From positions 62,001 through 126,000 of the forward strand of contig CAWHFX010000022.1 in NCBI GenBank assembly GCA_963828715.1: a stretch of DNA of 64,000 nucleotides, given 5' to 3'. Under the pieces are notes generated by a model. The model had not been told where the DNA came from. It was given only the letters and a program-made list of their open reading frames with translations, and made no database searches. The position numbers and the translations under genes are program-made. Positions 27,659-38,065 of this stretch are shown here, piece by piece; within the stretch, counting starts at the first letter, position 1, and each line of letters starts with the position of its first letter. Origin of the DNA: JAQGMV01 sp963828715 (GTDB lineage: Bacteria; Pseudomonadota; Gammaproteobacteria; Burkholderiales; SG8-41).

Positions 27659-28583
27659 ATGTGCAACGTCTGTGGATGCAACGAAGCGCATCACGCCTCG
27701 ATCGAGGCGGGAAGCGAGAGCGCGGGCGTTCGCGGCGACGAACCTCATCGTCACGACCACGTGCACGATCACGGCCATGATGCCCATCAGCATGCGATGG
27801 GCCATACACACAGCCACGATCTGCTCGATTTCGGAAGCGGACCGGCACGCGCGCATGTGCCGGGTCTTACGCAGGGCCAGATGATTCGCATCGAGCAGGA
27901 CATTCTGGGGAAGAACGCTGCGTATGCGGCAGCCAACCGGCGCAACTTTGCGCACCGGGGATTGCTTGCAGTAAACCTGCTCTCCGCACCCGGCGCCGGG
28001 AAAACGACGCTCGTCGTGCGCACCATCGAAGCGCTGCGCGATCGGGTCACGGTCGCGGTGGTGGAAGGCGACCAGCAGACGAGTATCGACGCGGACAGGA
28101 TCCGTGCCGCCGGCGCGCGCGCCGTGCAGATCAACACGGGGAAAGGCTGTCACCTCGATGCCCACATGGTCGGTCACGCGCTCGACAATCTGCAGCCGGA
28201 AAGCGGCAGCCTGCTGCTGATCGAGAACGTCGGAAATCTGGTCTGCCCGGCAGCGTTCGATCTCGGCGAAGCTGTACACGGTCGTCATGCTTTCGGTCAC
28301 CGAAGGCGATGACAAGCCCCTCAAGTATCCCGATATCTTCCGTGCCGCGAACCTCGTGCTCATCACGAAATGCGACCTGCTTCCACACGTCGACTTCGAC
28401 GTCGGCGTTGCCCTCGATCACGCGCGCAGGATCAATCCTCGCGTGCAGGCGCTGCGAATCTCGGCGCGCACGGGCGAAGGCATGAACGAATGGACGGGAT
28501 GGCTGGAGGCGGCATTGAAAGTCGCCGTTGCAGCACGCGCTCCGGCCGGCGCGACCGCGTCGCGCATCGAGGCGGGACGGTGA
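27659..28583 (+). CDS. hypB: Hydrogenase nickel-incorporation GTPase HypB (one frameshift)
   Basis: A GTPase that powers nickel insertion. The N-terminus MCNVCGC is followed by a His-rich nickel-storage stretch (HRHDHVHDHGHDAHQHAMGHTHSH in pieces, about residues 24-47). G motifs are LLSAPGAGKTTL, VVEGDQQTSIDADRI and NTGKGCHLD, followed by IENVGNLVCPAAFDLG. The frame is then lost near 28265 and resumes as AKLYTVVMLSVTEGDDKPLKYP, ANLVLITKCDLLP and ISARTGEGMNEW. The expected junction LGESAKL would be restored by adding an eight-base copy of TCGGCGAG, so this may be the collapse of a short direct repeat rather than a one-base insertion. Confidence 0.9.
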
Positions 28584-31000
28584 CGAACGGCGCTCAGCGC
28601 ATGGAGCGCTTCCCTCGACCGCGCGACAACTGCCTGCGCCTGCGCGTCCACGGCACTGTTCAGGGCGTCGGATTCCGCCCGTTCGTCTATCGCATCGCGC
28701 GTGAGCTCGACGTCTCCGGCTGGGTGCGCAACATCGCCTCCGGTGTGGAGATCGAGGCGCATGGGACTGCGCAGCGGCTCGCCGCGCTGCGCGCGCGCCT
28801 GCTCGCCGAGGTACGGGAACCCGCTCGCATCGACAGCGTGCGCGAGGCGTGGTCACGCGAGGCGGGATCGGCTGCGGGGTTCGCGATCGCGGCCAGTGTA
28901 GGCGGAGAGGTGCACACGGCAGTGGCACACGACACCGCGGTGTGCGCGGAGTGTCTGAAGGAGCTGTTCACGGCGGGCGACCGTCGTTATCGCTACGCAT
29001 TCATCACGTGCACGCGTTGCGGCCCGCGCTACACGATCACTTCAGCGTTGCCCTACGATCGCGTGTCGACGAGCATGTCCGCGTTCACCCTCTGCGCTGC
29101 CTGCTTGCAGGAGTACGGATGCGTCGACAGCCGCCGCTTCCATGCTGAGGCGAATGCATGTCCGCAATGCGGGCCTATGCTCGCATTCGCGGACGCGAGC
29201 GGTGCCCGCGCTTCCGGAGATCCCGTCGCAAGGGCGCATCGTATCCTGCAGGACGGCGGCATCGTGGCAGTCAAGGGATTGGGTGGATATCACCTGGCGT
29301 GCAATGCGCGCGACGAGACGGCGACCGCGCGATTGCGCAGGCGCAAACAGCGCGACGGAAAGCCCTTCGCACTCATGTTTGCAAATGTTGCCTCGATCGG
29401 CGATGTCGCACACGTCAGCGCGGACGAGCGGGCGATACTGGAGTCCGCCGAACGTCCGGTCGTTCTTCTGCGGAAAACGCCGTCCTGCGATGCATTGCTG
29501 CCGGGTGTTGCACCGGGGCTCGCGTCGATCGGGGCGATGCTGCCGTACACGCCGCTGCAGTATCTGCTGTTCCATGAAGCGGCGGGCAGGCCCGAGGCAG
29601 GCGCATGGCTCGACGCCGCGCAGCCGCTCGTACTGGTGATGACGAGCGCGAATGTATCGGGCGCACCGCTCGTCATCCGCGACGACGAAGCGCTGTGCTC
29701 GCTCGCAGACATCGCAGATGGTTTCCTGTTGCATGACCGTGAGATCGTCGCCCGATGTGACGATACGGTGCTTCGCATCGAACCAGGGGACGGGGTCGGG
29801 TGTTCCATGACGCCGCACGCGCCGGCGCTGCGGCTCGTACGTCGCGCACGCGGCTTCGTGCCCGATTCGATTGCGTTGTCGCGCACGGGTCCTTCGGTGC
29901 TGGCAGTCGGCGGCTCGCTCAAGAACACCGTCACGTTCACCCGTGGTTCGCAGGCATTCGTCTCGCCGCATATCGGCGATCTGGATAACGCGCTCACATG
30001 CGAAGCTTTGCTCTGTGCCGTGGAGCATCTGCAGCGCACGGTCGGGGCACGTGCTTCCGTGTTTGCTCACGATCTGCACCCGGATTTCTTCAGCACACGT
30101 GCGGCGGCGCGCATGGCGGACGAGCACGGCGTACGTGCGCTGGCCGTGCAGCACCACCACGCGCATATTGCTGCGGTGCTTGCCGAGCATCACGTCCACG
30201 AACCGGTGATCGGCGTCGCGCTGGACGGCGTCGGTCTCGGCAGCGACGGCACAGCGTGGGGCGGCGAGTTGTTGCGTGTGGATGGCGCATCGTGCGAACG
30301 ACTGGGCCACCTGCGCCGCCTGCAGCTGCCGGGCGGCGACCATGCGGCGCGCGAACCGTGGCGCATGGCCGCGGCTGCGCTGCATGCGCTGCATCGCGAA
30401 GACGAAATCGAAACCCGCTTCGCGCTCGAACCGGGTGCCGCGATCATCCGCGGCATGCTGCTGAACGGCGTGAACAGTCCTTACACCAGCAGCATGGGAC
30501 GCTGGTTCGACGCCGCGGCGGGACTGCTGGGGGTTACTGCCCGGAGCGCTTACGAAGGCGAAGCAGCCATGCGTCTCGAGGCGCTCGCTCTCGAGCACGG
30601 AAGCGCCCGGCCGCTGCCCTCCGGTTTCGAGATTCACGCTGACGCCACGCTCGATCTCCTGCCATTGCTCGCTCATCTTGCTGGCGAGCGTGACGCCGCC
30701 CGCGGCGCTGCAGTTTTCCACGCGACGCTGGTTGCGGCGCTGGCCGAGTGGGTGTGCGGTGCGGTGCGCATGAGCGGACTCGATACGGTGGCGCTGGGCG
30801 GCGGCTGTTTCCTCAACGGTCTCGTCTCAACGCATCTGCGCGCGGCGCTTCTTGCCCATGGGCTGCGTGTTCTCGAAGCCGAACGACTGCCGCCCAACGA
30901 TGGCGGCCTCTCGCTCGGACAGGCGTGGGTGGCGATGCGTGTCCACGAGCAGCCCGCCAGGCTCGGGCGTTCCTCGAACGAAGCAGTCGCCACACAGTGA
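28580..31000 (+). CDS. hypF: Carbamoyltransferase HypF
   Basis: HypF makes the carbamoyl group on HypE that becomes the cyanide ligands of the active site. The start is GTG 28580 (GTGA overlap with hypB) or ATG 28601. Domains in order: acylphosphatase (RLRVHGTVQGVGFRPFVYRIA); two C-x2-C zinc fingers (CAECLKE...CTRCGP and CAACLQE...CPQCGP); YrdC-like domain (GGIVAVKGLGGYHLACNARDE, KQRDGKPFALMF); and Kae1/TobZ-like domain with HHHAHIAAVLAEH, GVALDGVGLGSDGTAWGGEL and LGGGCFLNGLV. About 806 residues, intact. Confidence 0.95.
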   Translation: MTNGAQRMERFPRPRDNCLRLRVHGTVQGVGFRPFVYRIARELDVSGWVRNIASGVEIEAHGTAQRLAALRARLLAEVREPARIDSVREAWSREAGSAAGFAIAASVGGEVHTAVAHDTAVCAECLKELFTAGDRRYRYAFITCTRCGPRYTITSALPYDRVSTSMSAFTLCAACLQEYGCVDSRRFHAEANACPQCGPMLAFADASGARASGDPVARAHRILQDGGIVAVKGLGGYHLACNARDETATARLRRRKQRDGKPFALMFANVASIGDVAHVSADERAILESAERPVVLLRKTPSCDALLPGVAPGLASIGAMLPYTPLQYLLFHEAAGRPEAGAWLDAAQPLVLVMTSANVSGAPLVIRDDEALCSLADIADGFLLHDREIVARCDDTVLRIEPGDGVGCSMTPHAPALRLVRRARGFVPDSIALSRTGPSVLAVGGSLKNTVTFTRGSQAFVSPHIGDLDNALTCEALLCAVEHLQRTVGARASVFAHDLHPDFFSTRAAARMADEHGVRALAVQHHHAHIAAVLAEHHVHEPVIGVALDGVGLGSDGTAWGGELLRVDGASCERLGHLRRLQLPGGDHAAREPWRMAAAALHALHREDEIETRFALEPGAAIIRGMLLNGVNSPYTSSMGRWFDAAAGLLGVTARSAYEGEAAMRLEALALEHGSARPLPSGFEIHADATLDLLPLLAHLAGERDAARGAAVFHATLVAALAEWVCGAVRMSGLDTVALGGGCFLNGLVSTHLRAALLAHGLRVLEAERLPPNDGGLSLGQAWVAMRVHEQPARLGRSSNEAVATQ

Positions 31001-31033
31001 TATGTTTCCCCTACGTGCCGCTGGAGAATAGCC

Positions 31034-31264
31034 ATGTGCCTTGCGATTCCCACTCGTGTCGTAGAGCGCCTCTCGACCGAACGCGCGATCGTCGAGCTCG
31101 GCGGCGTGCGGAGGGAAATCTCGCTGGCGCTCCTCGACGATGTCGCGCCGGGAGACTACGTGATCGTGCATGCCGGCTTCGCACTGACCCGGCTCGACCC
31201 TGACGAAGCGCGCCGAACGCTGGAACTGTTCGCGCAGGCCGGCCTGGGCGTGGAAACGCCATGA
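31034..31264 (+). CDS. hypC: Hydrogenase maturation chaperone HypC
   Basis: A 76-residue partner of HypD that carries the Fe(CN)2CO precursor to HoxH. The essential N-terminal Cys is present (MCLAIP). GGVRREISLALL and PGDYVIVHAGFAL are typical. The stop overlaps the hypD start (ATGA). Confidence 0.93.
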   Translation: MCLAIPTRVVERLSTERAIVELGGVRREISLALLDDVAPGDYVIVHAGFALTRLDPDEARRTLELFAQAGLGVETP

Positions 31265-32400
31265 TCTACGTGGACGAATTTCGTGACGGAAAGCTCGCCG
31301 CCGGCATCGCCGCCGCGATGGCGCACGAAGCCGATCCCGGCCGCGAGTATCGATTCATGGAGTTCTGCGGGGGCCATACGCACGCGATCTCGCGTTACGG
31401 CCTTTCGGAGCTCATGCCGGACAACGTGCGGATGATCCATGGTCCGGGCTGTCCCGTTTGCGTACTGCCGATCGGCCGCGTCGATGTTGCCGTCCGGCTG
31501 GTCCTCGAGCGGAAAGTCACGTTGTGCACGTATGGTGACGCGCTGCGCGTACCCGGCTCCGCCGGCATGTCGCTGCTGCGGGCCAAGGCGCGCGGCGGCG
31601 ACGTGCGGATGATCTATTCGGCTGCCGATGCGCTCACGATCGCGCGCAAGGAGCCGCAGCGCGAAGTCGTGTTCCTTGCGCTCGGCTTCGAGACGACGAC
31701 GCCCGCGACGGCCGTGGTGATTCAAGAAGCTCATGCAGCCGGGATCGGCAACTTCAGTGTGCTGTGCAACCACGTGCTTACGCCGCCGGCGATGGCCGCC
31801 ATTCTGGACACGCCGGTCGCACCCGGATCGACACCTGTCGCGCTCGACGGCTTCATAGGTCCTGCGCACGTCAGCACCGTAATCGGCACGCGGCCCTACG
31901 AGTTCGTGCCGGAGCGTTACGGTAAGCCGGTCGTGATCGCCGGTTTCGAACCGCTCGATCTCATGCAGGCGGTACTCATGCTCATCAGGCAGGTGAACTC
32001 GAAGCGCGCGGAAGTGGAAAACGAGTTCACCCGCGCGGTCAACCGCGACGGCAACCGCAAGGCGCAGGCACTCATGGCCGACGTGTTCGAGCTGCGTGAC
32101 AGCTTCGAATGGCGCGGTCTGGGCGAGATACCCGCGAGCGCGTTGCGCATCCGGAGGCAGTACCGGCGGTTCGATGCCGAGGTGCGCTTCGACAGTGCCT
32201 ACCGGGCGGTCGCCGACAATAAGGCCTGCGAGTGCGGTGCGATCCTCCGCGGCGCGAAGTCGCCGCAGGACTGCGCGATTTTCGGCAGCGTCTGTACACC
32301 CGAGAATCCCATCGGCGCATGCATGGTGTCGGCGGAAGGCGCCTGCGCGGCGCATTATGCGTACGGTCGCTTCAAGGACGTCGCGGTCGTAGCGCAGTGA
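31261..32400 (+). CDS. hypD: Hydrogenase maturation protein HypD
   Basis: The scaffold on which the Fe(CN)2CO group is built. 379 residues. Conserved motifs are FMEFCGGHTHAI, IHGPGCPVCVLP (the redox Cys pair), ALGFETTTPATA and the C-terminal [4Fe-4S] binding cysteines (CECGAILRG, PQDCAIFGSVCTPENPIGACMVS). Intact. Coupled to hypC and hypE by overlapping start and stop codons. Confidence 0.95.
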   Translation: MIYVDEFRDGKLAAGIAAAMAHEADPGREYRFMEFCGGHTHAISRYGLSELMPDNVRMIHGPGCPVCVLPIGRVDVAVRLVLERKVTLCTYGDALRVPGSAGMSLLRAKARGGDVRMIYSAADALTIARKEPQREVVFLALGFETTTPATAVVIQEAHAAGIGNFSVLCNHVLTPPAMAAILDTPVAPGSTPVALDGFIGPAHVSTVIGTRPYEFVPERYGKPVVIAGFEPLDLMQAVLMLIRQVNSKRAEVENEFTRAVNRDGNRKAQALMADVFELRDSFEWRGLGEIPASALRIRRQYRRFDAEVRFDSAYRAVADNKACECGAILRGAKSPQDCAIFGSVCTPENPIGACMVSAEGACAAHYAYGRFKDVAVVAQ

Positions 32401-33455
32401 GTGTCTCTAAGGCAGTCAAGCCCGGCTATGTGAGGCCGCTCGATCTGCGTCACGGTCGGGTCGAGATGGTCCATGGCAGCGGCGGACGTGCGATGGCGCA
32501 GCTCGTTCGCGAGCTCTTCGTGGCTGCGTTCGACAACGACATCCTGCGCCAGTTGAACGATCAGGCCTGCTTCGTCCTGCCGCCGGGGCGTGCCGTGATG
32601 GCCACCGATTCGCATGTCGTGTCGCCGCTTTTCTTTCCGGGCGGCGACATCGGGTGCCTTTCGGTTCACGGCAGCATCAACGACGTGGCGATGGCCGGTG
32701 CGCGCCCCGCCTATCTCGCCGCGAGCTTCATACTGGAGGAAGGTTTCGCGCTGGCTGATTTGAAGCGGATTGTCGACTCCATGGCGCGGGCGGCGGGGGA
32801 TGCGCGCGTTCCCATCGTCACCGGCGACACGAAAGTGGTCGAGCGCGGCAAAGGTGACGGCGTGTTCATCACGACTACGGCCGTCGGTGTCGTCCGTGAC
32901 GGCATCGACGTAAGCGGCGCCAACGCCCGCCCCGGCGACGCGATCCTCGTGTCCGGCAGCATGGGTGACCATGGGGTGGCGGTCATGTCTACACGCGTGG
33001 ACCTCGGCTTCCAGACCGCGATCGTTTCCGATACCGCGGCCCTGCACGAGCTCGTTGCCGCGATGCTGGCGGCGGTCCCCGGCATTCACGCGATGCGCGA
33101 TCCGACGCGCGGCGGGCTCGCCACGACGCTGAACGAGATCGCCACGCAGTCGGACGTCGGCATGATGCTGGACGAGTCATCCATCCCGATCGCGCCGCAG
33201 GTCGAGGCCGCCTGTGAGTTCCTCGGCCTTGACCCGCTGTATGTCGCGAATGAAGGAAAGCTCGTTGCCATCTGTCCGGCTGAAGACGCTGCGAGACTGT
33301 TGGGTGCGATGCGGGCGCATCCGCTGGGCGCTTCCGCTTCGATCATCGGTCGGGTGGTCGAGGATCGCAATCACTTCGTGCAGATGAAGACGCGGCTGGG
33401 CGGCCGGCGCATCGTGGATTGGCTGACGGGGGAGCAACTGCCGCGCATCTGCTGA
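32397..33455 (+). CDS. hypE: Carbamoyl dehydratase HypE
   Basis: Dehydrates the HypF-made thiocarboxamide to the thiocyanate that donates cyanide to iron. GTG 32397 overlaps the hypD stop (GTGA) and gives 352 residues. VHGSGGRAMAQL, INDVAMAGARPAYLA, IVTGDTKVVERGKGDGVFI, DPTRGGLATTLNEIA and the functional C-terminal Cys (ends LPRIC) are all present. ATP-grasp/PurM-like fold. End of the hyp operon. Confidence 0.95.
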   Translation: MSVSKAVKPGYVRPLDLRHGRVEMVHGSGGRAMAQLVRELFVAAFDNDILRQLNDQACFVLPPGRAVMATDSHVVSPLFFPGGDIGCLSVHGSINDVAMAGARPAYLAASFILEEGFALADLKRIVDSMARAAGDARVPIVTGDTKVVERGKGDGVFITTTAVGVVRDGIDVSGANARPGDAILVSGSMGDHGVAVMSTRVDLGFQTAIVSDTAALHELVAAMLAAVPGIHAMRDPTRGGLATTLNEIATQSDVGMMLDESSIPIAPQVEAACEFLGLDPLYVANEGKLVAICPAEDAARLLGAMRAHPLGASASIIGRVVEDRNHFVQMKTRLGGRRIVDWLTGEQLPRIC

Positions 33456-33495
33456 TCGTCTGCCGGTCGTCCTCGTCAGTGCTCACTCAGTAAGC

Positions 33496-33501
33496 TAAAA
33501 T
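33496..33501 (+). promoter_or_regulatory. Candidate -10 element of the alaS promoter
   Basis: TAAAAT in the context AGTAAGCTAAAATC, about 46 bases before the alaS ATG. The same 14-base context recurs on the minus strand before ilvE (60271-60276 and flank). Confidence 0.4.
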
Positions 33502-33546
33502 CGCTGTTTTTTCCGCGTCTTGGAGCGGGTTATCACCCGCGCACCC

Positions 33547-36163
33547 ATGAAAAGCAGCGAGATCCGCAGCAGCTTCCTGAAATACTTCGAGGAAAACGGT
33601 CATACGATCGTCCCTTCGTCACCGCTCGTGCCGGGCAACGATCCCACACTGCTTTTCACCAATGCAGGGATGGTCCAGTTCAAGGACGTGTTCCTCGGCC
33701 AGGAGAAACGCTCATACGTACGCGCGACGACCGCTCAGCGCTGTGTGCGCGCGGGCGGCAAACATAACGACCTGGAGAACGTGGGCTACACCGCGCGCCA
33801 TCACACGTTTTTCGAGATGCTGGGCAATTTCAGCTTCGGCGATTACTTCAAGCGCGATGCGATCCGTTTCGCCTGGGAACTCCTGACGAAGAGGTTCAAG
33901 CTGCCGCAGGAGAAGCTCTGGACTACCGTCTATCACGAAGACAACGAGGCGTACGAGATCTGGACCAGGGATATCGGCGTGCCTGCCGAGCGTTGCATCC
34001 GGATCGGCGACAAGCCCGGTGCGCCCCAGTACCAGAGCGACAACTTCTGGCAGATGGCCGACACCGGCCCGTGCGGTCCCTGCAGCGAGATCTTCTATGA
34101 CCACGGTCCCGGGATTCCGGGCGGCCCCCCGGGCTCGCCCGATGCCGACGGCGACCGCTACATCGAGATCTGGAATCTGGTGTTCATGCAGTTCAATCGT
34201 GACGACAAGGGCGTCCTGAATCCGTTGCCCAAACCGTCGGTCGACACCGGCATGGGTCTCGAACGCATCGCGGCAGTGCTGCAAGGCGTGCATTCGAACT
34301 ACGAGATTGATCTTTTTCAGGATCTCATCAGGGCTGCGGCGCGCGAGACCGGTACCGAAGGATCTCTCGAACAATTCGCTGAAGGTCATCGCGGACCACA
34401 TTCGTGCCTGCTCGTTCCTCATAGTGGACGGCGTCATTCCGAGTAACGAGGGACGCGGCTATGTGCTGCGCAGGATCGTCCGGCGTGCCATCCGCCACGG
34501 CTACAAGCTGGGGCAGACGAAGCCCTTCTTTCACAGGCTCGTAAACGATCTCGGTCGCGCCATGGGCGATGCCTATCCGGAGCTCGTCGCAAGCGAAGCG
34601 CGTGTCGCGCAGATTCTGAAGCAGGAAGAAGAGCGCTTCGCCGAAACGCTCGAGAACGGCATGAAGGTGCTGGAAGGCGCACTCACACGCGAAGACAGGA
34701 TGCTCGATGGCGAGACGGTCTTCCAGCTCTACGATACATACGGCTTCCCGGTCGACCTCACCGCGGACATCGCACGCGAGCGTGGCGTGCGCGTCGACTA
34801 TGCCGGCTTCGAAGAGGCGATGCAGCGACAGCGCGCACGTGCCCGGGCGGCGTCACGGTTCACGCTGTCGGCTTCGATGGATTACAGCGGCCGTGCGACC
34901 GAATTTCACGGCTACGACTATCTGAGCCTCGAAGCGCAGGTGGTCGCGCTCTACCGCGCAGGGACCCAGACCGACGAGCTCATTGCGGATGAAGAAGGCA
35001 TCGTCGTCCTCGACCGCACCCCTTTCTACGCGGAGTCCGGCGGCCAGGTAGGCGATCGCGGCGAGCTCGTCAGCGCAAGCGGGACGTTCGCGGTCGATGA
35101 TACGCAGAAGATCCAGGCCGAGGTGTACGGCCACAAGGGCCGGCTCAAGACCGGACGACTCCGCGTCGGCGACAAGGTCGAGGCGCACGTCGACACGCTG
35201 GCGCGCTCGCGGGCCGCGTGGAATCACTCGGCGACGCACCTCATGCACGCGGCACTGCGCAAGGTGCTCGGCCCGCATGTGCAGCAGAAGGGGTCTTTGG
35301 TCGATGCCCAGCGCACCCGCTTCGATTTTTCGCACAACGAGCCGATGTCACCGGAGCAGATTCGCCAGGTGGAGAGGCTCGTCAACGACGAAATCCGGCG
35401 CAACGTCGAGGTGTCGGCGCGCATCATGAAGCACGACGAAGCGATCAAGTCGGGTGCGGTTGCTCTCTTTGGCGAAAAGTACGGCGACGAAGTGCGCGTC
35501 ATACGGATGGGCGATTTCACGACGGAGCTCTGCGGCGGCACACACGTGCGGCGCACCGGCGATATCGGCTTCTTCAAGATCGTGCTCGAGACCGGCATTG
35601 CGGCAGGCATCCGCAGGGTCGAGGCGGTGACCGGCCCCGGCGCGCTCGAATGGGTTCAGGCGCAGGAAGCGAAGCTTTCCGAAGCGGCCAGCGCGCTGCG
35701 CACGTCGCCGCAGGAAGTCACGCAGAAGATCGCGCAGATCATGGACAACGTGCGGACGCTCGAGAAGGAGCTTTCGCGGTTGAAGTCGAAGGTCGCTTCT
35801 TCACAGGGTGACGAGCTCGCCGATCGTGCGTTCGACGTGAAGGGTGTCAAGGTGATCGCGGCTGCGCTGGAAGGCGCCGATGCGAAAGGCCTGCGCGAAG
35901 CGGTCGACAAGCTCAAGGACAAGCTCAAGTCCGCTGCGGTCGTGCTGGCCGCGGCGCACAACGGCAAGGTGTCGTTGATCGCCGGGGTCACGTCCGATCT
36001 GACGGCGCGGCTGAAAGCAGGGGAGCTCGTGAATCACGTCGCGCAGCAGGTGGGCGGCAAGGGCGGCGGCCGGCCCGACATGGCGCAGGCCGGCGGCACC
36101 GATGCCGCGAAGCTCCCGCAAGCACTCGAATCCGTCAGGGCATGGATCGAAGAGCGCGTTTGA
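33547..36163 (+). CDS. alaS: Alanine-tRNA ligase (one frameshift)
   Basis: Charges tRNA-Ala and edits mischarged serine. ATG 33547 starts MKSSEIRSSFLKYFEENGH. The catalytic core shows PLVPGNDPTLLFTNAGMVQFKD, TTAQRCVRAGGKHNDLENVG and DTGMGLERIAAVLQG. One extra G near 34360 then breaks the frame. It resumes DLSNNSLKVIADHIRACSFLI and continues through the editing domain (NHSATHLMHAALR, CGGTHVRRTGDIG) and the C-terminal C-Ala domain (GGKGGGRPDMAQAGG). About 871 residues after repair. The flanks of the break are perfectly conserved. Confidence 0.95.
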
Positions 36164-36189
36164 TTACCTGAACCGCGCGAGGAGGTCGT

Positions 36190-36669
36190 ATGAGCAAGCC
36201 CGTATTGCTGCGCGCGCAGGACGTTCAGGCGCTGCCGGAACAGGCCAGAGCGCATAATCTGAACCCGGCATTTGTGCGACACACACGCTCGCTGGGAGAC
36301 GCAACCGGCCTCTCCACCATCGGTGTTCATCTCGTGCGTCTGCAGCAGGGCGACACGAGCAGCGTTTTCCACTTCCACCATCAGGACGAGGAGTGGATAT
36401 ACGTGCTCTCGGGGCGGGGCATCGCGGAAATCGGCGACGAGAAGCACGAGGTGGGCGCGGGCGACTTCATGGGGTTCGTCGCCGGTTCGCCGGCGCACAA
36501 CCTGCATAACCCGCATGCGGAGGACCTCGTTTATCTCGTCGGCGGCAACCGCTGGCCATTCGACGTGTGCGATTACCCGCGCGTCGGCAAGCGGCGCTAC
36601 CGCGTGAACGGCAAGAACGTTTACGTGGATGCCGAGCTGCTGGAGAAGGCGGGCGAGAAGATCGGGTAG
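36190..36669 (+). CDS. Cupin-domain protein
   Basis: 159 residues preceded by GAGGTCGT. A single cupin fold is visible: motif 1 around FHFHHQDEEWIYVLSGRGIAEIGDEKHEVGAGDF supplies His, His and Glu metal ligands, and motif 2 is AGSPAHNLHNPHAEDLVYLVGG. The C-terminus reads RYRVNGKNVYVDAELL. The reaction is unknown; relatives include isomerases, dioxygenases and sugar-binding proteins. It follows alaS by 26 bases and may be co-transcribed. Confidence 0.85.
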   Translation: MSKPVLLRAQDVQALPEQARAHNLNPAFVRHTRSLGDATGLSTIGVHLVRLQQGDTSSVFHFHHQDEEWIYVLSGRGIAEIGDEKHEVGAGDFMGFVAGSPAHNLHNPHAEDLVYLVGGNRWPFDVCDYPRVGKRRYRVNGKNVYVDAELLEKAGEKIG

Positions 36670-36858
36670 CTCCCCTCACGGCGACCCGCCCGAACCCTCG
36701 TCCCGATTCGGGACGCGTTGTGCCCTCAAGTCGATGCGACGTCAAGCACGTTGCATAACGCGAACTGACGCGAAAAGCCAAGTTTTTGGCGCGTAATGGC
36801 AAGTGCAGCCTCGCGCGATTGCCGTTAAAGCAACCTTCGGCAAAGCCCAGAGGTTCGT

Positions 36859-37995
36859 GTGGAGAGAGATCAATCACTCAAGTTCATGCATGAGTTGCTC
36901 AGTGCGATGGTCGCCAAAAAGGCGTCCGACCTCTTCATCACGGCCGGCTTTCCGCCTGCCATCAAAATCGACGGCAGGCTCTCGCCGGTGGCGAGCCAGC
37001 CCCTGACCGCGCAGCACACCGCCGAGATCGCACGGGCAGTGATGAACGATAAGCAAGCAGCGGAGTTCGAGGCGACCAAGGAATGCAACTTCGCCGTGAA
37101 CCCCGGTGGTATCGGCCGCTTCCGTGTGAGCGCCTTCATTCAGCAGGGGCGCGTCGGCCTGGTCATGAGGACGATCAACACCGTCATTCCAAGGCTCGAG
37201 GATAGCAACCTGCCTTTGCAGTTGCGCGAGATCTGCACGATGAAGCGCGGCCTGGTCATCCTCATTGGCGGTACGGGTCAGGGCAAATCGACGACCCTCG
37301 CGGCGATGGTCGGCTATCGCAACGAGAACAGCTACGGCCACATCATCACCGTCGAGGATCCGGTCGAGTACGTGCACGAGCACAAGAACTGCGTCGTTAC
37401 ACACCGCGACGTCGGCGTGGATACCGAATCATGGTTCTCCGCTCTCAAGAACGCGCTGCGGCAGGCGCCCGACGTGATTCTCATCGGCGAAATCCGCGAT
37501 CGGCAGACGATGGAGTACGCGATCGAGTTCGCCGAGACCGGTCACCTGTGCATGGCGACCATGCACGCGAACAGCTCGAACCAGGCGCTCGACCGTATCG
37601 TCAACTTCTTCCCGCAGGAGCGCAGGCAACAGCTTCTGATGGATCTGTCGCTGAATATCCGGGCATTCATCGCTCAGCGGCTGGTGCCGCTGAAAGACGG
37701 GAAAGGACGCGTGGCGGCTGTCGAGATCATGCTCAATACGCCGCTCATCTCCGATCTCATCTTCAAGGGCGAGGTGCACGAGATCAAGCAGATCATGGCG
37801 AAGTCGCGCGAGCTCGGCATGCAGACATTCGACCAGCATCTGTTCGAGCTCTACGATGCGGGGCTGATCGGCTATGAAGACGCGCTGCGCAACGCGGACT
37901 CGGTGAACGAGTTGCGACTCATGATCAAGCTCAACAGCAAGGAAGCGCAACAGAAAGACGTTCTCGGCGGGATCTCGCATCTGAACATCGTCTGA
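36859..37995 (+). CDS. pilU: Type IV pilus twitching ATPase PilU
   Basis: A PilT-family retraction ATPase; the overall sequence is closer to PilU than to PilT. GTG 36859 gives 378 residues. LSAMVAKKASDLFITAGFPPAIKIDGRL marks the N-terminal PAS-like domain. The Walker A is IGGTGQGKSTTLAAM, the Asp box is IITVEDPVEYVHEH, the Walker B is APDVILIGEIRDRQTM, and the His box is GHLCMATMHANSSNQALDRI. The usual partner pilT is not adjacent. The 190-base gap upstream contains a small hairpin (arms CGTCCCG and CGGGACG, 36699-36715). Confidence 0.9.
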   Translation: MERDQSLKFMHELLSAMVAKKASDLFITAGFPPAIKIDGRLSPVASQPLTAQHTAEIARAVMNDKQAAEFEATKECNFAVNPGGIGRFRVSAFIQQGRVGLVMRTINTVIPRLEDSNLPLQLREICTMKRGLVILIGGTGQGKSTTLAAMVGYRNENSYGHIITVEDPVEYVHEHKNCVVTHRDVGVDTESWFSALKNALRQAPDVILIGEIRDRQTMEYAIEFAETGHLCMATMHANSSNQALDRIVNFFPQERRQQLLMDLSLNIRAFIAQRLVPLKDGKGRVAAVEIMLNTPLISDLIFKGEVHEIKQIMAKSRELGMQTFDQHLFELYDAGLIGYEDALRNADSVNELRLMIKLNSKEAQQKDVLGGISHLNIV

Positions 37996-37998
37996 TGT

Positions 37999-38026
37999 CT
38001 CCCTCTCCCGATTCCGGGAGAGGGAG
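37999..38026. terminator. Bidirectional hairpin between convergent genes
   Basis: Arms CTCCCTCTCCCG and CGGGAGAGGGAG pair perfectly over 12 bases around a four-base loop. The hairpin lies between the pilU stop and the end of the convergent ThDP enzyme gene. There is no long T run, so it may act as an RNA-end stabiliser or weak terminator. Confidence 0.5.
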
Positions 38027-38065
38027 TGGAGCGGTCGAGAGGGGAGCGCTTCTCCTGTTTCAGAC

